Shown here: piece after piece, positions 33,184 through 45,005 of the stretch
How the letters are laid out: every line of letters begins with the position of its first letter
Position numbering within the stretch: the stretch's first letter is position 1
NCBI GenBank assembly: GCA_951213105.1
Contig: OX578145.1
Location: 6,313,191 to 6,377,190, forward strand
Direction: 5' to 3'
Source of the DNA: Amaurobius ferox
Taxonomy: Eukaryota; Arthropoda; Arachnida; Araneae; Amaurobiidae
DNA length: 64,000 bases
The notes under the pieces: model-generated
The model's database searches: none
The model's input: the letters and a program-made list of their open reading frames with translations, nothing else
Told to the model about the DNA's origin: nothing
Made by a program: the position numbers and the translations under genes

Positions 33184-33810
33184 ATAATAAAAAAGTCAAG
33201 TAATATTCACATCCCCATAGAAGCAAAACCACGGCCATAATGCAGAACAGCACCGGTTCAAATTCGATGATTAATCAGAATTAAATTCATCTTCAGGTCT
33301 GAGTATTTAATTCTAATTCACCCAAACAAATGCCTGTTTCAAATTGAGCAATAGTACATTACTATAAATGCTCAAACTCAGACTACAGGCATCAAAGGAT
33401 GAAAAAATGAAGATAAGAAAATTTGGATTACCATGTGGCATGAACCCTTCTTCTTTCACCACGTGTACACGCGATCAACCTCAACAACTTAAATTATCTA
33501 GAAGCACCGGAATGAACAAATCGAAACACAACCAGGTAGGCAGTACGAACGTCCACAGCGAGACTCCCACACCCGTCCAGTGAGTCAGAGCAGGAGACAG
33601 CACAATTATCCGTATAAGCAAAAAAGAATATGAACATGAAGCAGAGATGAAAATTCTTACTAAACAAGAAATTCATTGAAGAAATGGATAATCGAGTCGA
33701 GAATGCCACTATACACCATTATATGGGCTCTCAAATCGTCATTTCAAACTGGCTAAAGTTACAATTTTTTTTAGCGAAAATAAAATTTAAAACATTAATA
33801 TTAATCTATC
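33184..33810. other. Gene-free stretch
   Basis: Between the Tc1 element and the next retroelement fragment; opposed ORFs near 33368-33709 have no recognisable domain. Confidence 0.4.
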
Positions 33811-34160
33811 TTATTTGCCACTATAATTGGGAAAGTTTTCTTGGATGTTATCGAGTGGAAGTTGATACACTGAGTTAATAATTTTAATAACGAATTGGGG
33901 AGGATATGCATTATTAGTCGCTGTATTCAATAATTCAATAAAATGTGCTAATTTATAATTTTCATCACAAATTTTATTGATTCTAAGAACCTGGTTTATT
34001 ATAATATTTCTAAAAACAGATATATGCAGACAAGAGTCAAAATGTTGAATTTTTGATGTATTAAATTTAAAATTCTGTCGTTTATCATACAAGTTTATAA
34101 CCCTATTACAATTTTGTAAATTTAAATCTAAAAAGTTTGCAACATTAGAGTCATTACTTG
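33811..34160 (-). pseudogene. Retroelement ORF fragment (FLDL motif and downstream region)
   Basis: On the minus strand the frame reads NVANFLDLNLQN, then LYDKRQNFKFN and INQVLRINKICDENYKLAHF, followed by NTATNNAYPPQFV. It combines the FLDL motif seen at 7330-7580 with the segment seen at 4430-4747, which ties the three fragments to one retroelement family. It is truncated at both ends. Confidence 0.5.
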
Positions 34161-34283
34161 CATCTAATTGTAAATTATTAGGATAAAAGTTAAATAATAT
34201 ATAAGGTAAGTAACCGAAATATGGGCACTACACCTAATATGCTGTAAAAAGACACAGATATTCCTCAATTATCTCTCTCCGAT

Positions 34284-34421
34284 ATTTTAAAAAGACCAAC
34301 AGAAAAAAGGCTTTAAATTATCGAGCTGTATTTTAAAAAGACCAACAGAAAAAAGGCTTTAAATTATCGAGCTGTATTTTAAAAAGACCAACAGAAAAAA
34401 GGCTTTAAATTATCGAGCTGT
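34284..34421. repeat. 46-bp tandem repeat, three copies
   Basis: Three essentially identical units beginning ATTTTAAAAAGACCAACAGA at 34284, 34330 and 34376. Confidence 0.92.
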
Positions 34422-35179
34422 ATTCAAAACGCTCGATTCATTCGTGAGATACACACACAGAGACATCGCCTGAAAACGGTCGATTGGAATTCGGGGATGC
34501 TTGAAACGTGTTCGTCCGCCGAAAACTGGACTTTTCCCTATACATTATACCATGTATACAGAGAACGTGAAAATGGGTTCTTCTCGGGACGATGCGAGGA
34601 AAAGGATGCGCTTATGTTATGCATTGGATGGACGCCCCCTCGGCGAGGCGGTGTTTCAAACAGACGATGCACACGCTCTGTTCCGTAAAAGAAATCCAAT
34701 CCGGATAATGGGACGTGGGACAGCATCCATACCATAAGCATGACTATTGAAGTCACATTTAATGTGAAACCAGGGCCGATCCTAGAGTGTCGGCCGCCCG
34801 CGTGCAAAGACCTATGTGCCGCCCCTCTAGAGAATTTTTCATATTTTGACTAATACTTAACGTTGACGTTATAAATTCATCTACCTGTATAAGAGTAAAA
34901 TGTAAAACATTAATAAAAATGCAAATAAAATTTGAAGTGCAAAACTTTATTTTTGGGCCAGCTAATAGGTTATAATAGCGACAAAATACTTTAACAAAAT
35001 ATTAAACAAACAAAAATATTACCTTTAAAATAAAAATAGACATTTTATAATTAGAAATGCAAAACAACAGTATTTACTCAGAAAATATAATCTAATAAAA
35101 AAAAAAGTACTAAATCATAAATCTCGTGAAACGAAAAGTATATAAATCAGTCCTTCTACAAAGACTACCTAATAATTAA

Positions 35180-38100
35180 CTATAAAATAACTTTTCTGGT
35201 TTTCTGAGAAGTAAATTTGTCAATAATTTCGGTGAAATCAATTTTTTCAGAGATTTCGGATTCAATAGAGATGATGCCCAAATCTGAAAGCCTTTCTTCT
35301 GTCATATTATTTCTCAAGTAATTTTAATAATTTTTAATTTACTGAAACTTCTTTCACCTTCTGCCACAGAAACAGGTAAGGTTAAAAAATTCTTATTGCT
35401 AGAGCAAAATTTGGAAAACAGGGAATGAGATCATTTTTGACTATAATTTCTAATATCTCAATTGGCTGTTTTTTACCTGGAAAAATATCTTTGAATGAAG
35501 TTATTGTCGCATGGTAAACCCATGATCCAATATTTTCGGGGATGCGATCTAGAGTTTACGTATTTATTTTGGGGGTCAGCCTTTTCGTTGGCCAGCTGCA
35601 CTCGAAATAGAAAACAGGAAGTCGGTTAGTGTTCTTTAGGTATCATATTTTTACCGAAAGATTTAACGTTTGTCCGTTTACGGGCGGATCATAGGTCTGG
35701 CGGGCTATTTGAATTAGTGCCCGAAAGCATATCAGTTTCGCAGGGGCCTGAGAAGGGGCTTTTTTGTTTCTGGAGGTCTAAAGTCAATGGCGATGCTTTG
35801 GGGTCGAGGGATTAAGACCCAGAATCCAATGAGATAGTTGTATTTGCCTCAGGGGCGTGTTTTAAAATCTTGGAGAGAGAGAGTTTTCAGAAATTTGAAA
35901 AAAGGAGCGAGGAGAATGAACTAGGACTCGAAGGCGAAAAGAGCCCCTTTTTAAGTACGTTGGATCCTGAAGGATGAGAGACCGCAACTCGGCCAGTGAT
36001 GTTGGTGAGTTACCCATTTGGGACTTTTTGCCAACCTCTTTTTTGTTCGACCTCTCTCTCCGTGTTAAGGATGATTAATTATATCATAGCGATGTTTTTA
36101 TCTTAATTTTTATTTACCATTTTTTCCAGTTTAGTCTGTGAGACTATATACACTTTTGTATTATTTATTTTAAATTGGTATACATTCCATTTTGAATATG
36201 GGGAGTGGTCTTTTAAATATTTTGAATCAATGTTATGTAAATATTTATATAGTGTAAATAAATTAATGTTTTATATATACACACGGCCATTTTCTTCTTC
36301 TCGCTCTAACAGGGCGTGTCCTAAAAGAAGTAGCTACCTTAGGACAGTTATTTCATTAAAGGGTTGTATACCGTCTAAATCTTTCACAATGCTTCCTTCC
36401 TTCTGTACCTGTAACTTAATATCTAAGTCCATGCAGGCTTTCATGAGATCATCATTAGAAATGTTATGAAACTCATACAGAAAGCAGAATATTGAATGGC
36501 ACTCAGATAATAAGGTAAATCTTCGATTTACCGAAGAGATCGCGTGATCAAGAATTGCAAAATAGAAAGCAGTCTTGAATTGCTGGAAGGGATTTGAAAC
36601 TGGTTCATCACTGCCCTCGTAATCAATTAAACGGACCTTTTTCCTGAGCTTCGACATGGGAAATTTGGGATCAATACCTAAATCTCTAGAAAGTGTTGTG
36701 GCTGAATCGACAAATATTTTAAAATTATCGTCAGATCTTTGGGAAACTAAATATTTTTTAAGATTATCTAAGCCTTCAATGTATTCCGCGATGTTTAATT
36801 TAGGATTTTGAAGCATTTTACTCAATACATCAATTCTTGATAATAAATCATCCCAAATTAAAATTGAACACAAAAATTTAAACGTTTCAAGACTTTTAAT
36901 TATTGATTCAGCACCCATTTTTGTTTCCGTGTCTCAGGTGGTATCTTCAATTAAGGCATTTAATGCGGTAATAATGTTTTTTAAGTCTTGTTTTAGAGGT
37001 CTAATAGCATTGATACGACTTTCCCACCTTGTTTCACTTGATGGCTTTAAAGTTAGACTTTTCACGTGTTTTTTTAGTAAATCCCATCGATATGAGGACG
37101 TAGAAAAGTAATTATATACCTCTTGTACCATATAAAAAAACAGAAATTTCACCACTGGAGCTGGCAGCGTCATCGACGACGAGATTTAATGCATGAGCCG
37201 CACACGGCACGTATAATGCTCTAGGATTGATATGGAGAATCCGTTTCTGAAGCCCTATATTTTTCCCCTTCATGTTCGATCCATTGTCGTAGCCCTGACC
37301 CCGTATATCTTTAATTTCGAGCTGCAGACTAGGTAATAGCTTCTCTAATAGAAAATTGCACAGACCTTCTCCAGTGGTATTAGTTACTGGAAAAAATCCT
37401 AGAAAAAATTCTAAAATATCTACCTTACCATCAGTAGTGTTCACACATCTAATTACAAACATTATTTGTTCTGTGTGGCTAATATCTGGTGTAGAGTCGA
37501 GAATTATAGTGTAATATTTGGCTTTTTTGATAATGCGTGTTATCTCATTACGAATAGATTCGGCTAAAATATTACTTATTTCATTTTGAAAATGCTGCCC
37601 TAAGTAGTGTGGAATACGTGTTTTGTTATCTTTATTTACTGGCATTATTAAGGTGTTCTGAAATAACTGGATCAAATTTAGCCAACATCTCCACTGCCTT
37701 TAAAAAATTACCATTATCTCTATGATACAACTTCGTACTAGTTCCTCTGAATGCCAAATTTTGACTGGCTAAAAATTGTACTACAGCAATCATTCTTTCA
37801 ATGATGGCGCGCCATCGCTTTTTCTCTCGATTTTAAACATTTTGTTTTTCCGCGTCAATAGTACAATTTTTTTCCAGCCTCGTCTTTATTTCGCACCACG
37901 ATCTTATAGTGTTTACGTGTTTTAGAGTATTTTCATGTTTATTAAGGTAATCCGAACAATGACGACAATCTGAAAAGCCAGTACTTACAAGTTGTGTTGA
38001 ACTATCTTTACCAAACAATTTACATACAAAACAAAAAATACGATTTAGTTTTATGGAATATCAGAGCCACGTGCGATTTATTTTCTCCCCGTTCACTGAA

Positions 38101-38230
38101 GTTTTGTTATAATATAAACAGCTAAATTTTCTGCCACCCTCATCGACCGGAAATTTAAAATTTGCTACTTGTTTGGGACCATGTTCTACTAATAAATCAA
38201 TATTTTTTTCGTTAAAATGTTAGGCCAAGA
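35180..38230 (-). pseudogene. hAT transposase (TTF-type zinc finger/ZMYM1-like), broken
   Basis: The N-terminal part (about 38230-37833) encodes a TTF-type zinc-finger region with FCFVCKLFGKD and HENTLKH. The catalytic part follows (37675-37112): IILDSTPDISHTEQIMF with the first Asp, then RGQGYDNGSNMKG with the second, and CAAHALNLVVDDAA. Then come SETRWESR and a helical insertion region (37173-36334). After an insertion, the C-terminal dimerisation region resumes at about 35540-35180 with PVSVAEGERSFSKLKIIKI, the conserved hAT end. Frameshifts or stops lie near 37112, 36934 and in the C-terminal part. In living elements this enzyme cuts and joins the TIRs. Host-domesticated relatives exist, but the TIRs and breaks show this is a transposon copy. 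Confidence 0.85.
35548..36311 (+). mobile_element. Insertion inside the hAT transposase, possible solo LTR
   Basis: About 760 bp of unrelated, more GC-rich sequence interrupts the hAT coding homology. It ends CTCTAACA at 36311 with AATAAA about 60 bp before, which suits the 3' end of an LTR. The 5' boundary near GTTTACGTATTTATTTTGG is not a clean TG start, and no target duplication was found. It could equally be another element type. Confidence 0.4.
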
Positions 38231-39150
38231 ATATTGCGTTACCTTCATTTTACTCTTGATAGTAATGCCCAAAAACTAGATAAATTGAAACCCGTTTTAG
38301 ATGCATTAGTTTCAAAATTTAAATCTGTATACACTCTTGATAACTGATTTAAATCTATATACACTCCTGATTAACTGATAACTATTTTATTCAAGATAAG
38401 TTATTTTTAATACGCTAAAATTTTTAATATTTTGATAAAAGAAAATTTGAAAGAAAAATATACTTCAAATAGAAAATAAGAATTTCCTTTATTCCTGAAA
38501 ATAGTAGAATGTTGTGTTGAACGGGTGATTTTTAGTGAATTTTTTTCGAGAGTTAGGCTTAGCGCAATAAAATTGCCGTCTCCTGGGAACAGTTCGAAAA
38601 AGAAGCGCTCCGTCCTTTGGGCCGCCGCAGTTCCGGAATGTCGCCGTCGCGAAAGGGTTAACTTTGCCGAAATAATTCAGCTCTAATCTACAAAGGAGAC
38701 CGCTAAAATAAAGTTTCTTTTGACCATTGATCTGCGAGCCGCGTGCCGACCGTGGTATAGATAAATAAGCCGCCGCACAGTGAAACGAAACATCCTTAGG
38801 CGTCTCAAAAATATGCCCCTTGGTTATTTTTTTAGATATAAATTTAAAATTTGGTATCCTTTTCTATGCCGTATTGCCGGCTGTGCCACGAATGTGTGTA
38901 AAGAGTAGACATTAATGGACAATGGACCAACACACTGTGCACTAACATTCTATTTTTCTTAAACTATGGGACTTATTTTGATTTTTCAATAACTATTTAA
39001 AATTCAGCATATTTATTCGACTTATTATAAGTTTTAAAAAATTTTGCTTGATTGATAGAACTATATGCGGCCTGCGGCCGCCCCATTATTTTGGCCGCCC
39101 GCGTGCGGTGCACGCGCTGCACACCTGCTAGGATCGGCCCTGAGTGAAAC

Positions 39151-40704
39151 GCAAATGAGAATAATTCTATTAGGAAGCGTCCTCTTTAGGACGGCTGAAA
39201 TAGAGATACATCTCTTCTAAACATCTGGAAAGTGCTGCGTCCGACTTCGGGCTGGATACTGCTGGATCACTTTCAATTGGAATTTTAAGTTTCAATATTC
39301 AATCGCTTCTGGAGAAGTGAAATGAGCCATGAAAAGGATTTTATCGAAATCCGTTACGAATAAAGTTCATAATAAAGAAAATACCCCAAATCTCGAGGAT
39401 CCATTTCAGCATAGTAAGCCATTAAAAATCACAATAACGCGTTAAACAAAAATATAATATAACGAAAATACAAAAGACGCCCGAGTCGCTCGATGTGTAG
39501 CAAAGTGTGGGGCCTAACAGAAAGCATACGCCACCCTTCTCGACGGTCGCGGTCACTTTGCCTTAGGTTCGAATGGACGTGAAAGGAACCTTTCCACAAA
39601 ACAATCCAAAAGCGAGGCATTGTAAAATTCAAGTGTTTCATCTTGGAGACAGACATTCGATGAGACAGGAAGATAATCTAATCTCGAACATTTGGAAAAT
39701 GACATTCAACTTTATGAAGGGGCTGCTCCGCAGACGCTCCATCCAATGAGACGCCAGAAAAGTCTGGAAGTCAACGAACGTCGCGTGACGTAGACGTGGC
39801 CGCAGACATTTTAATGGTCCCTGTCTGGGTCATTAAAATGGCAGATCATTGAGATGCTGCCCGGGGAAGTAGAAGAAGTTTTGACGCTATTTCGTTCTCT
39901 AAAATGGCAACGGGATCGATAAGACGTCGTATATACCCTCTGATAGGCCAATGTTTCACGGAAGGGTGCTGTGCCTAGGACGCAAAATGAATATACGTCT
40001 CGTTTTCAGAGCTTTAAAGTTGGATAGCGAAGCATACGTTTATCCTAGAGATATCGTATTCACACCCGAACCTATAGAGATATAGATTCCCCAAATAAAG
40101 GGAGCATGTTCGAGAGGTCTTAAAACGTGAGATCATTTTTAATCAGCATTATAAAGGAAAATCCGAGCGACCTACGGCCGCGAATGGTAATACACGCATG
40201 CTTTAAATCAGATGCAGATGCACCTGCGAGATGGGTTTGTTCATTCGAATGAGTTTAAAAGGGATTCATGTTGAAGGGGAATTTCCGGGTCGAAAGAAAG
40301 AATCAAAGTTCAACAATCTAGCGTCCATTTCCTCTAGCATGCCAACACTCCGTCTCTCAACCCGTTCTAAGATGAAACATTCCAAATATTACCCGGAAAG
40401 TTTGATCCATTCCATTTCAAGCCTCAGCGATACGAAGTGGGACGCATGAAGTACAGGATTTTCCAACTCTCAAGAATAGCTCCAAATACTTTTGTTCTGT
40501 ATAATAATCCCATCCTAAGTAACAGCATTTGAAGGATTCAAGAAGTGTTTTAAGTAAACCATCAAAATATGCCATTAAAGACCGTGCTTGATCAGGCCTA
40601 TATGGGTCAAATATGAAAAAGAAAAAACAAGCGAGAGTTCAAAAACGAATTCTTGATCTCAACCACCGTGCATTCTTCGTGCCGCCTCAATGCTGCTTTT
40701 GGAA
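39151..40704. other. Gene-free stretch
   Basis: No supported gene. ORFs at 39429-39656 and 40231-40449 have no recognisable family. Confidence 0.4.
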
Positions 40705-41568
40705 CTTTTCCGCCACAATCTTTCACTTATGTATATTACAAACAAGAAAGAATAGTTATGCATAAAGCATTGATTATGAAACACTTTCCAACTTCAATGC
40801 AATGCCATATAAACATCTCGAAAATGCGATGATACATTCCTATTTAAATAATTAATACATAAAATTATCACAATACTACATTAATTTATTATATTAGAAA
40901 ACTTAAAACTTCATCGAAAACTTTTCCGCCACAATCTTTCACTTATGTATATTACAAACAAGAAAGATCAGTTATGCATAAAGCATTGATTATGAAACAC
41001 TTTCCAACTTCAATGCAATGCCATATAAACATCTCGAAAATGCGATGATACATTCCTATTTAAATAATTAATACATAAAATTATCACAATACTACATTAA
41101 TTTATTATATTAGAAAACTTAAAACTTCATCGAAAACTTTTCCGCCACAATCTTTCACTTATGTATATTACAAACAAGAAAGATCAGTTATGCATAAAGC
41201 ATTGATTATGAAACACTTTCCAACTTCAATGCAATGCCATATAAACATCTCGAAAATGCGATGATACATTCCTATTTAAATAATTAATACATAAAATTAT
41301 CACAATACTACATTAATTTATTATATTAGAAAACTTAAAACTTCATCGAAAACTTTTCCGCCACAATCTTTCACTTATGTATATTACAAACAAGAAAGAT
41401 CAGTTATGCATAAAGCATTGATTATGAAACACTTTCCAACTTCAATGCAATGCCATATAAACATCTCGAAAATGCGATGATACATTCCTATTTAAATAAT
41501 TAATACATAAAATTATCACAATACTACATTAATTTATTATATTAGAAAACTTAAAACTTCATCGAAAA
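40705..41568. repeat. Four tandem 216-bp units
   Basis: CTTTTCCGCCACAATCTTTC starts units at 40705, 40921, 41137 and 41353, exactly 216 bp apart. I see only a few differences (for example AAGAATAG in the first unit against AAGATCAG in the others). A degenerate partial unit follows to about 41760. Confidence 0.95.
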
Positions 41569-42796
41569 AAATGAACTTCATTCAAATGACGGAATGAAAT
41601 ATATATTGCCTGGTTTAAACATCTCTAAAATGCGATACATTCCTCGGTAATATTTTTAAAATTATCATAACTCTACAATAATTTATTATAGTTGAAAACT
41701 TCATCGAAAACAAATGAACTTTATTCAAATGACGTCATCGAAATATAGCACGCCTGGCTCTCTCTCTATAAAAGCAACATTTCATTCATTATTTTTTTTC
41801 CATTCATTTCATTCATCGCAATACTATAATAATTTATTTTATTTAAAAACTTAAGACCATGGAGGTACAAGTAATTAAACTCTATGTTTAAATCTTCATT
41901 GAAAAAATCGTCTGGTTCTCTGTGTAATATCAATTAATATTTCATTCATATCAGCTATTATATTGCAGACTCCATGAGCTAAATAATTTTGCGTTAAAGA
42001 AATTCAGCAATTCCCATGCAACTCATCTTACATCTTGATCTGTTTACATTCTACATACGTGAAGATCAAGCTTCGTTGTTGAAATAATCAAAGTTGGATG
42101 ATCATTTAAACTAAAATATATTGTAATTGCGTTGTTTCAGTATGTAGATGCACAGAATTAAAGCATAAAAAAAGCGATTTTAGGACGGAAAGAATGCTAA
42201 ATATGAATTAAAAAAAATTAAATATCACGATTTTGACACAAGACGGATGCCCTATTTTATTTTGAAGTGGGTCACGTGGTCTCTTCATATACGGGGTGTA
42301 ATTATTATTTTAATTTTTATTTGATAAACTACTTAATATATTTTGCTGAAATTTTTTTATATATTTTATGGGATAATTTGAATATTTTCTAAAACTTTCG
42401 AAGCGATTTGTGAATTTTAAATTCACTTAGAAAATGTTTGAAAAATGAGGTCCCATAGGGTTCAATGTGTTTCATTTTTTCAACCCGAGTTCAATCCAAA
42501 ACTAATTGGAAGATATTATTCATTTATATTCCCATACCGCCTGAACAACATACTAAACAACATACTAAAACATACTAAAATATACAGACCGTCTGAACAA
42601 CATACTAAAATTTCATTTTGATTGTTGTTCAGTCATTTCAGTCATTTCAAAGGCAGTTATTCAGTCATTTCAGTCATTTCAAAGGCAGTTATTCAGTTTC
42701 AGTCAATTTCAGTCATTTTTAAGGCAGTTATCGTACTAACGGACAGACAGACAGAATGAACAAAGTCATAAACACTTTTCAACTATGTTGTAATGT
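40705..42796. repeat. Repeat family B, copy with internal 216-bp amplification
   Basis: Downstream of the 216-bp array it contains TTCATTCATATCAGCTAT, AGGTCCCATAGGGTTCAATG and CGGACAGACAGACAGA, all recurring in the same order in 43930-45005. The array itself corresponds to a single segment of that other copy. Thus this is one dispersed element of about 1 kb whose left part was amplified in tandem. No coding capacity or clear termini were seen. Confidence 0.7.
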
Positions 42797-43197
42797 GTCA
42801 AAAACAGCTTAATGAATTTTGATCACTTGGCCCATCTCTGTCGCAAGTGGAAAGAGAAGTTTTCCTGAACTCAAAAAAAATTAAAACTTATTGAAGATCC
42901 ACTCTTTTTCAAGAAGGATTGTGTGGACTGGCCACACTATTGGTTAAGAAGGATGTTCTTAATTCATTGGATATTGCTTCTATTAACATCTTAAGAGAAT
43001 TTGAAAAAAAAAAAAAAAAATGAGCATTTCGAAAGTTGTCAAAAGTAAACATGTTATCTTACTGTATAGATACGTCAAATACAGATACAATCTGACGTAT
43101 CTATACGTGACGTAAGTACCGTGAGTAAGCCGTTAGGAGTGTAAAATCTCTAGCGCATAATACCTATTTTGTTATCAAAACATCACCGTTCGTTTCA

Positions 43198-43520
43198 TCT
43201 ACCTATAAATAAAATTGAAAATATGTATTTGTCTCATCTTCACAGGAGAACGGCTGCACCGAATTTTCTGTGAATAGCCGTGAAATAGTCTCACTTAAAA
43301 CTGGGTCCATGTTTCGAGTTTCTAGAACCGGGGTTATCGAGATATTAGTATAAAACGAACCTCCCGTAGAGATAGCATTATGCAGACGAAATTTGGATAG
43401 CCCGTGTATTTGAATAAAATACTTCATGTCGCTTAGCAAAGGAGTTAAATCCAATGTATTTATTCGGCAGATCATTTTATTAAATCTTTTCTGATATTAA
43501 TAATAAACAAATTTTAACGG
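43198..43520 (+). mobile_element. Helitron-like element fragment
   Basis: Begins TCTACCTATAAATAAAATTG after an A and matches the element at 53836 over roughly 300 bp. Shared parts include CCATGTTTCGAGTTTCTAG and a GCTTAGCAA block. The 5'-TC start followed by AT-rich sequence and a 'GTCT' stretch is typical of arthropod Helitron 5' ends. The 3' end was not found. Confidence 0.4.
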
Positions 43521-43929
43521 AATTGCATTTTCGACTGGATTATATACATTAAGGTCTTTGGGTAAGAATTACGTTGCTTGCTCTCTTTACTGGGACTGAT
43601 CCCAACTCATCCGTGTTGTGGCAAAAACAAATCCAGCTTGTTATCTGAATCCACAAGAAATCAGATAACGGCGGAGACATCCAAGATAAACAGTTCTGCG
43701 AAAGAGTGACCGCAAATATTTGTACCTTTTATCTCGCCACCTGTCAGATAGGGAGCCATTCATATTTCAGTATGTCTTATCTTTTCTTAGAAATGTGGGT
43801 CACATTCCGTTGGAGACAATGTATCACGAGGGGTGGACATTTTTTTATTAAATATTATTCAGGATTCACAATTGCTAATATCATGAATGGTCATTGACAA
43901 AATGATACTCTGTTATTGCTACTTAACGA

Positions 43930-45005
43930 TTTCACACACTTATAAACCGTATCCGATTTTAAGGAAAGATCAATCACGCAAAAAGCATCGGTTATGAAAC
44001 ACTTTCCAACGGAAATGCCATTTTATTGAAACATCTCTAAAACGGGATCTATTCAGCGCTGCTATTTTTTAAATGATCACAGTACTACAGTCCATTTATC
44101 CTATTTAAAAACTTAAAACTTCATCGAAAAGGACAATGCTAATGACACGAAATGAACTGTATTTACATAATACGTCATCGAAATATAAATCGTCCGCATC
44201 TCTATGTAAAATTAAAGAATATTTCATTCATATCAGCTATATTCCAGACTCCAGAGCTCAATCATTTTACGTGAAAAAAACTCAGCCATTCTTATGCAAC
44301 TCATCTTACAATCTCTTGATTTGTTTACATTCTGCATACGTTCGAATGAGGCTTCGTTGTAGAAACAATCAAAATTTAGGGATCCTTTAAAATCAAAAAT
44401 AGTGTCATTGCGTTGGCACAGAATTTAGATACGCAGATAATACGCAAAAATAAAGCGCTTTTAGGACGGATGCAACACTCAATATAAATGGAAACAATTT
44501 TTAAACATCACGATCTTTACACAGTGAAAAAAAATGGGTCCTATTTTATTTCGCATCGAGTCATATGATCTCTTAACATCATGAGTGCCATTATTATTTT
44601 AATTTTTATTTAAAAACTACCCAACCTATTTTGCTGAAATTTTTTTTACACATTTTATGGGATCGTTTGAATATTTCCTAAAATGTTCGAAGCCCTGTGT
44701 GAATTTTAACTTCGCTTAAAAAATGTTTGAAAAATGAGGTCCCATAGGGTTCAATGCATTTCATTTTTTAAACCCGCGTTCAATCCGAAACTAATTGTGT
44801 GATGTTATTCATTTTTATTCCCATATGTTCGACAGACCGTCTCAACAACGTACTAAAATCCAATTGCGATAAAGTCATTTTTACGGCAGTGATCGTGCGA
44901 ACGGACAGACAGACACGCTTTTCACCTAACCGGCCACTCAAACAGCTGCTACGAACTCTTTGGGTCAGTCGCAGGATCTGGGTTTGCAACGCTTTTCAAC
45001 TATGG
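43930..45005. repeat. Repeat family B, unamplified copy
   Basis: Carries one version of the 216-bp segment (TTATGAAACACTTTCCAAC at 43992) followed by the same downstream blocks as 41570-42796, ending near CGCTTTTCAACTATGG. It shows the ancestral arrangement without tandem amplification. Confidence 0.7.

Larger units (their letters stand above)
34771..39142 (-). mobile_element. hAT transposon (ZMYM1-like transposase), 4.4 kb, decayed
   Basis: Starts CAGGGCCGATCCTAG and ends CTAGGATCGGCCCTG. It is flanked by TGTGAAAC (34763-34770) and AGTGAAAC (39143-39150), an 8-bp target duplication with one mismatch. A second inverted motif, GGCCGCCCGCGTGC, appears near both ends. The interior holds a multiply broken transposase on the minus strand and an insertion at about 35548-36311. 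The decay suggests an older element than the neighbouring Tc1. Confidence 0.9.
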
